A stretch of DNA of 33,041 bases from Caballeronia cordobensis (GTDB lineage: Bacteria; Pseudomonadota; Gammaproteobacteria; Burkholderiales; Burkholderiaceae): NCBI RefSeq assembly GCF_001544575.2, contig NZ_FCNY02000040.1:1-33041 (forward strand). The letters run 5' to 3'. Numbering within the stretch: position 1 is the first letter of the stretch; every line of letters begins with the position of its first letter. Both the position numbers and the translations under genes were made by a program. Below the pieces are notes generated by a model. That model did no database searches, had not been told where the DNA came from, and worked only from the letters and a program-made list of their open reading frames with translations. Positions 23,676-33,013 of this stretch are shown piece after piece.

Positions 23676-24026
23676 CTGATGTTGTTCAAGGTTGAACGCC
23701 AGGCGAACGCGGAACGGGCGGTAGAAACATCTCGTTGCGTTCCGCTACGCCGCGCAATGGCTGCGCTTGTCAAAATTAGCATGGATTCGGCTTGCCGAAC
23801 GCGAGGCGCGTCGGGACTCGCCCTTCGGCGGTCGTGCCGGTTGCCTCTGTGGAGGCGCGTTTTGCACTTCGCACGTCGGCTTCGTGCGAGGTGCTTCAGT
23901 CTTGCGACCCTGCTCTTGCGTGCAGGTTTTATCGCGATGCGCACGCGGCGCACCGCTTCTTTCTCGTGCGGCTCGTCGTGGCGAGCCTGCCGCGCCGCCG
24001 GTTCGACGGCGCGCTCGCTGCTGCCC
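23676..24026. other. Structured gap between bamB and der (351 bases)
   Basis: No convincing gene is seen on either strand. The frames that cross it are Arg/Ala-rich and match nothing I know. It contains a 12-bp stem-loop (23864-23894) with one mismatch and a small GCCTC-TGTG-GAGGC hairpin (23843-23856). Neither has a T-run on the minus strand. It may hold a der promoter, a processing site or a small RNA. Confidence 0.5.
23864..23894. repeat. 12-bp stem-loop in the bamB-der gap
   Basis: Arms GCACTTCGCACG (23864-23875) and CGTGCGAGGTGC (23883-23894) pair with one mismatch, which is a G-T wobble, around a 7-base loop. Confidence 0.65.
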
Positions 24027-25172
24027 TCAGTTGCTCGGACGGAAGCCGTACAGATCGCCGTCATGCGTCTGCACGACGAGCGTGTTGCCCGCCATCACGG
24101 GCGCCGCGGTGATCGCGCTGCCATCGGTCGGTGTGCGGCCGATCATCTCGCCGTTCTCCGTGTTCAGGAAGTGCACGAAGCCCTTGTAATCGCCCACCAC
24201 GACCGCGCGACCGAGAATATACGGCACGCTGACATTGCGGTTCTTGAGCGTGTCGGTCTTCCAGATTTGCGAGCCGTCCGACGCGCGGAACGCGTTGACG
24301 ACCGACCAGTCGTCGCCCGCCGCGACCAACTGTTCGGACTGCGCGAGGCCGCTGTCGCTCGAGAAGTTCTTTTCCCACACCGGGCGGCCCGAGTTCGCAT
24401 CGAAGCAGCCGATGCGGCCCTGGAACGTCACCGCACACGTCTGCGCGCCGACGAGCCCCGGCGCGCCGGTCACGTCATTGATGCGCTCCACTTCGGTCAC
24501 GCCCTTGGGATACGACACGGGCGCCTGCCAGTAGGCGTCGCCGGTCTGCAGGTTGATCGCCGCGAACGTGCCGCCAGGGAAACCCGCGAGCACGGCCTGA
24601 TCGCCCGCGAAGGTCATGCCCGCCGCGACGCGCAGATTCAGCGGCACGGCGCGCAACTGGAACACCCACCTCTGCTCGCCCGTTTGCGCGTTGAATGCGA
24701 TCACCTTGCCGTCGATCGTGCGCACGATCACGAGATCGTTGCCGACGAGCGGCGGCGAAACGATCTCGCCGGGCGCCGTGGCGGTCCACAGCAGTTTGCC
24801 ATCGGCGCCGAGCACATCCACCTGGCCTTTCAGCCCGCCCACCGCCGTGAGATTGCCGTCGCTGCCGACGCCCGCGGACAGATCGTCCTTGAGCTTCGTG
24901 CGCCAGACATCCTGTCCGGTCTTCGCGTCGATCTTGGCCACCGTGCCGTTGGTGCCCGCGGCAAACACGAAGTCGTCCACAGCGACCGGCGAGAACAGAT
25001 AGCGGCCCGCCTTGCCGACGCTCGCCTTCCACGCCTGGTTGACGTTCAGCACCGGCTTGAAGTCCGCGAGCGGCACCGGCACGCGGCGTTCATCCTTGGT
25101 CGACGAACAAGCGGCCAACAAGACGGTCATCGCGCAAGCGAGCGGTACGGCGTAGCGTTTCAAAAAAATCAT
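24027..25172 (-). CDS. bamB: Outer membrane assembly lipoprotein BamB
   Basis: Lipoprotein of the BAM complex with a beta-propeller that aids delivery of unfolded barrel proteins to BamA. From the ATG at 25172 the product is 381 residues, with signal peptide MIFLKRYAVPLACAMTVLLA and lipobox LAAC placing the lipidated residue at Cys22. PQQ/WD-like propeller blades recur, for example SVGKAGRYLFSPVAVDDFVFAA, DVWRTKLKDDLSAG and QRWVFQLRAVPL. A TTG at 25184 would add four residues and is less likely. It follows yfgM after 126 bases. Confidence 0.95.
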   Translation of the reverse strand: MIFLKRYAVPLACAMTVLLAACSSTKDERRVPVPLADFKPVLNVNQAWKASVGKAGRYLFSPVAVDDFVFAAGTNGTVAKIDAKTGQDVWRTKLKDDLSAGVGSDGNLTAVGGLKGQVDVLGADGKLLWTATAPGEIVSPPLVGNDLVIVRTIDGKVIAFNAQTGEQRWVFQLRAVPLNLRVAAGMTFAGDQAVLAGFPGGTFAAINLQTGDAYWQAPVSYPKGVTEVERINDVTGAPGLVGAQTCAVTFQGRIGCFDANSGRPVWEKNFSSDSGLAQSEQLVAAGDDWSVVNAFRASDGSQIWKTDTLKNRNVSVPYILGRAVVVGDYKGFVHFLNTENGEMIGRTPTDGSAITAAPVMAGNTLVVQTHDGDLYGFRPSN

Positions 25173-25298
25173 CGGTGGACGCAATATGAAATAGTGAATT
25201 GGGTGGGTCGGCGCTGACCGCCGCGTCGCTTCATGGCGGCGGGGCGAGCCAGCGGGAGCCTATCGGGTCGATTCGGGTCGATACGAAAACGGCGCGGA

Positions 25299-25928
25299 TC
25301 AGCCGCCGAGCGCATCGAGCTTGAACTGGACCAGTTGACGCGCGGAGGTATCGTTCGCGGGCAGCGCGTCGAGCGCAACCTTGTACGCCGTACGCGCGTC
25401 GTCGCGCTTGCCTTGCGCCGCGAGCAGATCGCCGCGGCGGTCCGCGATCACGCCCTTGAATGCGTCGAGCGGTTGATCCGCAAGCAGTTTCAGGCCCGCG
25501 TCATAGTTCTTCTCGTCGAGCAGAACGAGCGCGAGACGCAGCTTCGCGATCTGCTTGTACTCGTCGTCCTTCGCGTGGTCGATCGCCCATTGAAGCTGCG
25601 CCTTCGCGCCCGCCGTGTTGCCCGCGCCGTACAGCGATTTCGCGGCTGCGAGCGCCGTCATCTGCGCGTAAGCGGTGCCGCCGAACTTGTCTTCCATGTC
25701 CGCCGCGACCCGCGCGACGAGCGCCTGATCGTTGCTGTTCGCCGCCTGCTGCAAATGGTCGTACAGCACCGACGCTTCGGCCGCCTGACGACGCTGCCAG
25801 AAGTTCCATCCGTTGTAGCCGGCCCCGATGACGAGCGCCACGAGCACGATCCAGGTCGTGGCGTTACCCCATTTGGCCCACCAGGCCTTTACGCTTTCGA
25901 GTGATTCTTGTTCGTCGTGATAGCTCAT
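25299..25928 (-). CDS. yfgM: YfgM family periplasmic chaperone / SecYEG-associated TPR protein
   Basis: A 209-residue inner-membrane protein with one N-terminal membrane helix (about 23-41, after the family motif ESVKAWWAKWGN) and a periplasmic tetratricopeptide domain. The E. coli member works with PpiD at the SecYEG translocon and passes proteins to periplasmic chaperones. Its place between hisS and bamB is conserved with E. coli. Downstream BamB handles outer membrane proteins, which fits a shared envelope-delivery role. Confidence 0.92.
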   Translation of the reverse strand: MSYHDEQESLESVKAWWAKWGNATTWIVLVALVIGAGYNGWNFWQRRQAAEASVLYDHLQQAANSNDQALVARVAADMEDKFGGTAYAQMTALAAAKSLYGAGNTAGAKAQLQWAIDHAKDDEYKQIAKLRLALVLLDEKNYDAGLKLLADQPLDAFKGVIADRRGDLLAAQGKRDDARTAYKVALDALPANDTSARQLVQFKLDALGG

Positions 25929-26032
25929 CGTCCAGCTAGTCCTTACTGCGTTTCAATTCCCTCGACAAGCGCCGCGCGCCAGTCCGGATCGTGGTGATCG
26001 GGCGCGTTCTCGCGCGGCATTGCGCCTGAATA

Positions 26033-27382
26033 TCAGTCGCCCTCGTCTTCGGCGGTTGCAACCATCGCATTGATTAGGTATTCGGTCAAGTCTTCCGCCG
26101 GAACGTTCACCTGCTCGTTCTTTTGACCTTCGGACGTTTCGCCGCCCGCACGGCGCAGCGGCTTGACGCCGATCGTGCCCTGTGCGAGTTCGTCCTCGCC
26201 GAGCACGACCGCGAAAGCCGCGCCGCTCGCGTCGGCCTTTTTCATCTGCGACTTGAAGCTCGCGGACGCACCGTCCGGGCTGCAATGCAGAATGACGTCG
26301 AGGCCCGTATCGCGCAGACGCTCCGCAACGATGAACGCCTGCTCGGCCGCCTTCTCGCCCTGATGCACGACGTAGACGTCCGTGCCTTCGGCTTCCGGCG
26401 CGAGCTGCTCTTCCTTCAGCAGTTCGAGGATCCGCTCGACGCCCATCGCCCAGCCGCACGCCGCGGTGGGCTTGCCGCCGAGCTGCTCGATCAGCGGATC
26501 GTAGCGTCCGCCGCCCGCGACCGTGCCCTGTGCGCCGAGCTTGTCGGTGATCCACTCGAAGACGGTGAGGTTGTAGTAGTCGAGGCCGCGCACGAGACGC
26601 GGGTTGATCGTGAACGGAATGTTGTTCGCCTTGAGCAGACGCTGCACGCCCTCGAAGTGCTTGCGCGACGTCTCGCCCAGAAAATCGACGAGCTTCGGCG
26701 CGTTTTGCGCGATCTCCTGCATCGCCGGATTCTTCGTGTCGAGCACGCGCAGCGGATTCGTATAGAGGCGGCGCTTCGCTTCTTCATCGAGCGAATCGAC
26801 GTGCTTCTCCAGATACGCGATCAGCTCCTTACGATGCGCCGCGCGCTCCTCCGCCTGACCGAGCGAATTCAGTTCGAGGCGAATGCCGGTGAGTCCGAGA
26901 TCGTCCCACAGACGCTGGCACATCATGATGATTTCGGCGTCCGTGTCCGGACCCGCGAAACCGAGCGCTTCCACGCCGACCTGATGGAACTGGCGATAAC
27001 GCCCGCGCTGCGGACGCTCGTGACGGAACATCGGGCCGATGTACCAGAGACGCTTCGGGCCGTCGTACAGCAAATTATGTTCGATGGTCGCGCGCACCAC
27101 CGCCGCCGTGTTTTCGGGGCGCATCGTGAGATGCTCGCCGTTCAGCGCGTCGGTGAAGCTGTACATCTCTTTTTCGACGATATCGGTCACTTCGCCGATA
27201 CCGCGCGTGAACAACTGCGTATGCTCGATGATCGGCGTGCGGATGTTCTGATAGCCGTATGCGCGCAGCATCGACTTGACGGTCGATTCGAAGAACTCCC
27301 ACAACGCGGCATCCTGCGGGAGGATGTCGTTCATGCCCTTCACGCCGCTCAGTTTGTCGAGCCGTTTCTTCTGTTCAGTCAT
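26033..27382 (-). CDS. hisS: Histidyl-tRNA synthetase
   Basis: Class II aminoacyl-tRNA synthetase of 449 residues that charges tRNA-His. It shows the N-terminal GVKGMNDILP, motif 2 MFRHERPQRGRYRQFHQ, the histidine-binding LVRGLDYYNLTVFEW, motif 3 ACGWAMGVERILELL and a C-terminal anticodon-binding domain (DVYVVHQGEKAAEQAF). All are intact. The start at 27382 is 6 bases after the ispG stop codon, so the two are translated from one message. Confidence 0.98.
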   Translation of the reverse strand: MTEQKKRLDKLSGVKGMNDILPQDAALWEFFESTVKSMLRAYGYQNIRTPIIEHTQLFTRGIGEVTDIVEKEMYSFTDALNGEHLTMRPENTAAVVRATIEHNLLYDGPKRLWYIGPMFRHERPQRGRYRQFHQVGVEALGFAGPDTDAEIIMMCQRLWDDLGLTGIRLELNSLGQAEERAAHRKELIAYLEKHVDSLDEEAKRRLYTNPLRVLDTKNPAMQEIAQNAPKLVDFLGETSRKHFEGVQRLLKANNIPFTINPRLVRGLDYYNLTVFEWITDKLGAQGTVAGGGRYDPLIEQLGGKPTAACGWAMGVERILELLKEEQLAPEAEGTDVYVVHQGEKAAEQAFIVAERLRDTGLDVILHCSPDGASASFKSQMKKADASGAAFAVVLGEDELAQGTIGVKPLRRAGGETSEGQKNEQVNVPAEDLTEYLINAMVATAEDEGD

Positions 27383-27388
27383 CTGTCT

Positions 27389-28705
27389 TCAGAGTGTTGC
27401 GGTGGAAGTCTCTTCACGCTTGCCGTAGGTGCGCTCGACGTAATCGCTGACGATCTGCTGGAATTCGCCGGCGATGTTCTCGCCACGCAGCGTCTTCACC
27501 TTCACGCCGTCGATGAATACGGGCGCCGCCGGATTCTCGCCCGAACCCGGCAGGCTGATGCCGATGTTCGCGTGCTTCGATTCGCCCGGCCCGTTGACGA
27601 TGCAGCCCATCACCGCGACGTGCATCTTCTCGACGCCGGCGTATTTGTCGCGCCATTCGGGCATGGAGCTGCGCAGATACGTCTGGATTTGCGACGCGAG
27701 CTCCTGGAACAGCGTGCTCGTCGTGCGGCCGCAGCCGGGACACGCGATGACCATCGGCGTGAACGAGCGCAGGCCCATCGTCTGCAAAATTTCCTGGCCG
27801 ACGACGACTTCGCCCGTGCGCGCGCCGCCCGGCTCGGGCGTCAGCGAAATGCGGATCGTATCGCCGATGCCTTCCTGCAGCAGCACCGAAAGCGCCGCCG
27901 TCGATGCGACGATGCCCTTCGAGCCCATGCCCGCTTCGGTGAGCCCGAGGTGCAGCGCGAAGCTGCAGCGTTTCGCGAGCTCGCGGTACACGGCGATCAG
28001 ATCCTGCACGCCGCTCACCTTGCACGACAGGATTATCTTGTCGCGGCCGAGACCCAGTTCAACCGCGCGCTCCGCCGAGCCGATCGCCGACTGGATCAGC
28101 GCTTCGTACATCACACTTTGCAGTTCCCACGGCGTCGAGCGCGCGGCGTTTTCGTCCATCATGCGCGCGAGCAGGTCCTGATCGAGGCTGCCCCAGTTCA
28201 CGCCGATGCGCACCGGCTTGTCGTACTTGACGGCGGCTTCGATCATCTGCGCGAACTGCGTGTCGCGCTTCGCGCCCTGGCCGACATTGCCCGGATTGAT
28301 GCGGTACTTCGACAGCGCCTCCGCGCACGCGGGATAGTCGCGCAGCAGCAGATGGCCGTTGTAATGGAAATCGCCGACGAGCGGTACGGACACGCCCATG
28401 CGATCGAGCTGATCGCGAATATGCGGCACTTCGGCCGCCGCTTCCGGCGTGTTCACCGTGATGCGCACGAGTTCCGAGCCCGCCTGCGCCAGTTCCTTGA
28501 TCTGGATCGCGGTGCCGATGGCGTCGGCGGTGTCGGTGTTGGTCATCGACTGGACGCGCACCGGCGCGTTGCCGCCGATCGTGACGAGCTGGCCGCCCCA
28601 GCGCACGTCGACCGCATGCGATGCGCGGCGCGCCAGCGGCCCGCCGAAGACCGGCTCGGTCGAACAAATCTTGCTGCTGATCAGGGATTGAGCTTCGGAT
28701 TGCAT
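27389..28705 (-). CDS. ispG: (E)-4-hydroxy-3-methylbut-2-enyl-diphosphate synthase (flavodoxin)
   Basis: Iron-sulfur enzyme of the non-mevalonate isoprenoid pathway that converts MEcPP to HMBPP. The 438-residue protein has cluster ligands Cys322, Cys325 (ACPGCGRTT), Cys368 (GCIVNGPGE) and Glu375. It is longer than E. coli IspG (372 as I recall), with extra residues in the middle and C-terminal part; I recall similar lengths in other betaproteobacteria. The ATG at 28705 has AAAGGG 7 bases upstream, which decides the start over a TTG at 28723. It lies between the rodZ-like gene and hisS, as in E. coli. Confidence 0.96.
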   Translation of the reverse strand: MQSEAQSLISSKICSTEPVFGGPLARRASHAVDVRWGGQLVTIGGNAPVRVQSMTNTDTADAIGTAIQIKELAQAGSELVRITVNTPEAAAEVPHIRDQLDRMGVSVPLVGDFHYNGHLLLRDYPACAEALSKYRINPGNVGQGAKRDTQFAQMIEAAVKYDKPVRIGVNWGSLDQDLLARMMDENAARSTPWELQSVMYEALIQSAIGSAERAVELGLGRDKIILSCKVSGVQDLIAVYRELAKRCSFALHLGLTEAGMGSKGIVASTAALSVLLQEGIGDTIRISLTPEPGGARTGEVVVGQEILQTMGLRSFTPMVIACPGCGRTTSTLFQELASQIQTYLRSSMPEWRDKYAGVEKMHVAVMGCIVNGPGESKHANIGISLPGSGENPAAPVFIDGVKVKTLRGENIAGEFQQIVSDYVERTYGKREETSTATL

Positions 28706-28769
28706 CGAAAAACCCTTTGGCAATCTGCGCGCCGATCAGGCGCCGCGTTGCGTGAGTGAAACCTCAAAC

Positions 28770-28797
28770 GGGCGTCGCGGCTTGCACCGTGACGCCC
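28770..28797 (-). terminator. Stem-loop between the rodZ-like gene and ispG
   Basis: Arms GGGCGTCGCGG (28770-28780) and CCGTGACGCCC (28787-28797) pair with one mismatch around a 6-base loop. On the minus strand GTTTGAGGTTT follows, a poor U-tract. It may attenuate or process the message ahead of ispG. Confidence 0.45.
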
Positions 28798-28848
28798 CTG
28801 ACTTGTCCGTCGCGCGTATCGATCGTCTCGATCGGGCCACCTCGCGCC

Positions 28849-29994
28849 TTAGGGCAGCGAGAGGCGCGCGACGTTTCCGCGAGCGGAGGAATAGCGCTTG
28901 GCATCGACCGGTTCGTCGTCGACCGACAACGACTCGACACCCTTCACGTTGCCGACGGTCACCTTGAACGGCGCCTCGCCTTCCACGCGCTGCGTGCTGC
29001 CGGCGCGAACGAGACCCGAATACAGTTCCTTGCCGTCCTTGCCGCGCACGCTGAACCAGCTATCTTCCTTGACCTTCAGTTCGATGGCGCCCGAGCCGCT
29101 GCCCGCGACCGATGGCGCAGACGCCGCAGCAGCCGGCACCGCGGTCGCCGCCGATGCCGCCTTCGCCGATTTCGCCGCCGATGCGGGCGCCGCCGCGCCG
29201 GGCGCGCTTGCACCCTGGCTTGCACCCTGCACCGCCGAAAGCGTGGACGACGAAGCCGGGAGTGCGTTCGTGCCGAGCGGACGCGGCATCGGCTGCTCGC
29301 CGGGCGCTGCCGCGACTTCGGGCAGCGAGGCCTCGCCCGTGTTGGCTGCGGCGGCCTCGTCCGGCGTGGGCGTGGATGACGGAGCGGCCGGCTCGTTCGA
29401 ACCCGGCGTCGACGACAGACCGACGCCCGTCGTCGCTTTCAGGCGCGCGAGCCAGTTGCTCGAATCGCCGCCGGTATGCCACATCACGAGCGCCGCCAGT
29501 ACGACGATGATCGCGAGCACACCCCACAGCCACGACTTGCGGCGGCCCGACGAATTGCCGAGCGGCACCGACACGCGCCCGCGCGGCAAACCCGCGCCCG
29601 ACGATACCGGCACCTTCAGATTGTGCTCGATCGCGCCGTCGTCGCGCCGGAACGCCTGCGTGAACGGCGCCGGATCGGCGCCCAGAATCTTCGCGTAGCT
29701 ACGCACGATGCCCGCGGCAAACGTGCGGTCGGGCATCTGGCTGATATCGCCCGATTCGAGCGCGAGCAGTTTCGACGGCGACACCTTGAGCCGCGCCGAC
29801 ACATCGTCGATCGACCATGCCTTCGCCTGACGGAGTTGCGCGAGACGCGCGCCGACCGCCTGCACCGAGTCCAGGGGCCCCGCCTGACTCGCGCCGAATG
29901 CCGCCCCTTGCGCACCGGCCTCGCCGTCGTGCTGACCGCCGGCCCGGTTGCCGGTATGACTACCAAAAGGCGTCGGGTGCTGCGGCTCACTCAT
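28849..29994 (-). CDS. rodZ: RodZ-like helix-turn-helix membrane protein (DUF4115)
   Basis: A 381-residue bitopic protein. A cytoplasmic helix-turn-helix domain (about 44-112, GARLAQLRQAKAWSIDDVSARLKVSPSKLLALESG) is followed by a basic stretch, one membrane helix (154-172) and a long Ala/Ser/Pro-rich linker. It ends in a C-terminal DUF4115 domain (about 305-381, ELKVKEDSWFSVRGKDGKELYSG). This is the RodZ layout; in E. coli RodZ links MreB to the cell-shape machinery. The ATG at 29994 has GAGGAA about 7 bases upstream. The location just before ispG matches rodZ in E. coli. Some betaproteobacterial members are annotated only as helix-turn-helix proteins. Confidence 0.87.
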   Translation of the reverse strand: MSEPQHPTPFGSHTGNRAGGQHDGEAGAQGAAFGASQAGPLDSVQAVGARLAQLRQAKAWSIDDVSARLKVSPSKLLALESGDISQMPDRTFAAGIVRSYAKILGADPAPFTQAFRRDDGAIEHNLKVPVSSGAGLPRGRVSVPLGNSSGRRKSWLWGVLAIIVVLAALVMWHTGGDSSNWLARLKATTGVGLSSTPGSNEPAAPSSTPTPDEAAAANTGEASLPEVAAAPGEQPMPRPLGTNALPASSSTLSAVQGASQGASAPGAAAPASAAKSAKAASAATAVPAAAASAPSVAGSGSGAIELKVKEDSWFSVRGKDGKELYSGLVRAGSTQRVEGEAPFKVTVGNVKGVESLSVDDEPVDAKRYSSARGNVARLSLP

Positions 29995-30097
29995 GCCAAA
30001 TTCCTCGCATCGATTCTTCTCTATCGCTATAACGCTGTTGCTTCGTTCGGTTCCAAAACCCCGTGCACGATACAACTCCGGCGCCATTGCAGACCGC

Positions 30098-30106
30098 TTT
30101 ATAACA
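30098..30106 (-). promoter_or_regulatory. Candidate extended -10 promoter for the rodZ-like gene
   Basis: The minus strand reads TGTTATAAA, an extended -10 (TGnTATAAT with one change), about 100 bases before the start codon. No -35 box is obvious, as expected for this promoter type. Confidence 0.3.
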
Positions 30107-30124
30107 AAATGTTCGGCTTTTCGT

Positions 30125-30165
30125 GCCGCGTCCCGGCGTGCCGCGCCGGGCTCCGCGGCTTTTTT
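30125..30165 (+). terminator. Strong hairpin after rlmN with the T-tract on the plus strand
   Basis: Outer arms GCCGCG/CGCGGC and inner arms CCCGGCG/CGCCGGG enclose a 5-base loop, followed by TTTTTT at 30160-30165 on the plus strand. Both neighbouring genes are on the minus strand, where an A-run precedes the stem and no T-run follows. As an intrinsic terminator it faces against the operon. Confidence 0.7.
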
Positions 30166-30180
30166 GATTCGAACGCCCCG

Positions 30181-31323
<1,143 letters not shown>

Positions 31324-31428
31324 GTCGAGTTCTGCCATTTCTGATTGCGAAGCCCGGAATGGAAGTGCTCCGGGACCGTTCGCGCCAATTCCTGCTTTCT
31401 TACGACTTCTTGTGCGTCGAGGCGCGAT

Positions 31429-31456
31429 GCCGGGCTGGCCGCATGGCCAGCACGGC
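31429..31456 (-). repeat. Stem-loop just after ndk
   Basis: Twelve-base arms (31429-31440 and 31445-31456) with a perfect GCTGGCC/GGCCAGC core and one mismatch outside it enclose the loop GCAT. No T-run follows on the minus strand. It may stabilise the ndk 3' end or separate it from rlmN. Confidence 0.5.
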
Positions 31457-31469
31457 GACAACGCGAAAA

Positions 31470-31895
31470 TTAACGCGAGTAAACGTTCACTTGCGGGAAG
31501 AAGAATGCCACTTCCTGGGCTGCCGTTTCCGCAGCGTCCGAACCGTGCACCGCGTTCGCGTCGATGCTGTCGGCGAAGTCGGCACGGATCGTGCCCTTGT
31601 CCGCCTTCTTCGGATCGGTCGCGCCCATCAGGTCGCGGTTCTTGACGATGGCGTTCTCGCCTTCCAGCACCTGGATCATGACCGGGCCCGAAACCATGAA
31701 TTCCACGAGATCCTTGAAGAACGGACGCGCAGCGTGCACGGCGTAGAACTTCTCCGCGTCGGCGCGCGACAGGTGAACCATGCGCGACGCGATGATCTTC
31801 AGGCCTGCGTTCTCGAAACGGCTGTAGATCTGGCCGATAACGTTCTTTGCCACTGCGTCCGGCTTAATAATCGACAGGGTGCGTTCGATCGCCAT
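31470..31895 (-). CDS. ndk: Nucleoside diphosphate kinase
   Basis: Transfers the gamma phosphate between nucleoside tri- and diphosphates through a phosphohistidine. The 141-residue protein is full length, starting MAIERTLSIIKPDAVAKN, with catalytic His117 in NAVHGSDA and the conserved RNDLMG-like VKNRDLMGATDP. The ATG at 31895 has GGAG 6-7 bases upstream. It is the first gene of the long minus-strand run and probably has its own promoter at about 31943-31951. Confidence 0.98.
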   Translation of the reverse strand: MAIERTLSIIKPDAVAKNVIGQIYSRFENAGLKIIASRMVHLSRADAEKFYAVHAARPFFKDLVEFMVSGPVMIQVLEGENAIVKNRDLMGATDPKKADKGTIRADFADSIDANAVHGSDAAETAAQEVAFFFPQVNVYSR

Positions 31896-31942
31896 GAAAA
31901 ACTCCAGAAAATGAATGGTTTACGGATTAAAACGAATCGACA

Positions 31943-31951
31943 ATTGTAGCA
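31943..31951 (-). promoter_or_regulatory. Extended -10 promoter for ndk
   Basis: The minus strand reads TGCTACAAT, which matches the extended -10 TGnTATAAT with one change. It would give a leader of about 40 bases. No matching -35 was found. Confidence 0.45.
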
Positions 31952-31979
31952 CGAAGCAAGGTATCATTGCGATTGAAAC

Positions 31980-31995
31980 CTTACGGTGCCGTAAG
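31980..31995. promoter_or_regulatory. 16-base inverted repeat in the ndk/YccA-like divergent region
   Basis: CTTACGG and CCGTAAG flank a 2-base centre in perfect symmetry. The site is about 30 bases upstream of the ndk -10, so a repressor or activator site is possible. No binding protein is identified. Confidence 0.4.
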
Positions 31996-32220
31996 AATCA
32001 AACCGGCAAGACCTTAAACGTCGGGGCGTCCGAATCAGCCTTTCGAGCTATTGAATTCGGGGCGCGCCGGGGCCATATTGGAGCAGAGCGCCGCATTGCA
32101 ACCGGGAAGCGCGCGGTGCGGCGAAAACGGCCCTAATGCTGGTTTAAGTCCGAGAACTTATCATTCGTGTATGACGGAAGTCGCGGGAAGACCGAACGAC
32201 AATTGGAGCAAGGAGAAACC

Positions 32221-32919
32221 ATGAACGAATCACCCTATGGCTTTGGCCGTAATGGCAGCGTCACCTCGGTCGAGGTGCGCAACCGCGTGCTGCGTAATAC
32301 TTACTGGCTGCTCGCGCTTTCGATGGTGCCGACGGTGCTCGGCGCGTGGGTCGGTGTCGCAACGGGCTTCTCGCTGTTCGCCGCCACCAGCCCGGCGATG
32401 AGCTTCATCGCGTTCCTCGCTATCGCGTTCGGCTTCATGTTCGCGATCGAAAAGACGAAAGACAGCGGCATGGGCGTGGTGGTCCTGCTCGGCTTCACGT
32501 TCTTCATGGGTCTGATGCTCTCGCGCCTGCTGAGCTTCATCCTCGGGTTCTCGAACGGGCCGCAGCTGATCATGATGGCGTTCGGCGGCACGGGCGTGAT
32601 CTTCGCCGCGATGGCGACCATCGCCACCGTCAGCAAGCGGGATTTCTCCGGCCTCGGCAAGTGGCTGTTCATGGGCGTGCTCGTGATCCTGCTCGCCGCG
32701 TTCGCGAACATTTTCCTGCAGTTGCCGGCGCTGATGATGACGATCTCCGTGCTCGCCATCGTGATCTTCTCGGCGTATATGCTCTTCGACGTGCAGCGCG
32801 TCGTGAACGGCGGCGAGACGAACTACATCAGCGCGACGCTCGCGATCTATCTCGACCTGTACAACGTGTTCACGAACCTGCTGGCGCTGCTCGGCATTTT
32901 CGGCGGCAACCGCAACTGA
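32221..32919 (+). CDS. Bax inhibitor-1/YccA family inner-membrane protein
   Basis: A 232-residue protein with seven hydrophobic helices and a short cytoplasmic N-terminus (MNESPYGFGRNGSVTSVEVRNRVLRNTYW). It shows BI-1 family features such as LDLYNVFTNLLALLGIFGG at the C-terminus and FSAYMLFDVQRVVNGGETNYI in the sixth-seventh helix region. In E. coli the relative YccA is a substrate and modulator of the FtsH protease; some family members leak calcium. The ATG at 32221 has AAGGAG upstream, which excludes a longer reading from 32167. It is divergent from ndk and followed by two terminator-like hairpins. Confidence 0.9.
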   Translation: MNESPYGFGRNGSVTSVEVRNRVLRNTYWLLALSMVPTVLGAWVGVATGFSLFAATSPAMSFIAFLAIAFGFMFAIEKTKDSGMGVVVLLGFTFFMGLMLSRLLSFILGFSNGPQLIMMAFGGTGVIFAAMATIATVSKRDFSGLGKWLFMGVLVILLAAFANIFLQLPALMMTISVLAIVIFSAYMLFDVQRVVNGGETNYISATLAIYLDLYNVFTNLLALLGIFGGNRN

Positions 32920-32945
32920 TCTGCCGCACCGCGACAGAAACGCAA

Positions 32946-32967
32946 AACCGGCCTTCGGGCCGGTTCA
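32946..32967 (+). terminator. UUCG-tetraloop hairpin after the YccA-like gene
   Basis: A perfect 8-bp stem AACCGGCC/GGCCGGTT is closed by the stable loop TTCG, with only TTC after it. It lies about 25 bases after the stop codon and is the first of two tandem hairpins. Confidence 0.7.
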
Positions 32968-32978
32968 GACTGCTGACC

Positions 32979-33013
32979 AACCCCACGTTTTCTCAACGTG
33001 GGGTTTTCTTTTT
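32979..33013. terminator. Rho-independent terminator, second of a tandem pair
   Basis: The stem AACCCCACGTT/AACGTGGGGTT (32979-32989 and 32995-33005) has a 5-base loop and is followed by TTTTCTTTTT. The stem is nearly identical to that at 12305-12330. Confidence 0.93.

Larger units (their letters stand above)
31896..32220. other. Divergent regulatory region between ndk and the YccA-like gene (325 bases)
   Basis: No gene is seen. It holds an extended -10 for ndk (31943-31951), the inverted repeat CTTACGG-TG-CCGTAAG (31980-31995) and a possible -10 (TATCAT, 32159-32164) for the plus-strand gene. A strong ribosome site AAGGAG (32210-32215) lies just before 32221. The dyad sits between the two promoters and could be an operator. 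Confidence 0.5.

Noticed and set aside
23672..24064. Hypothetical 130-residue protein in the bamB-der gap
   Set aside because: Arg/Ala-rich composition, overlap with the bamB 3' end, and no ribosome site or known domain.
22830..25217. Open plus-strand frame of nearly 800 codons opposite der and bamB
   Set aside because: It matches no family, runs antisense to two clear genes and through their gap, and has Arg/Asp/Val-rich shadow composition.
26123..28759. Open plus-strand frame of about 880 codons opposite hisS and ispG
   Set aside because: Antisense shadow of two intact essential genes; no recognisable domain.
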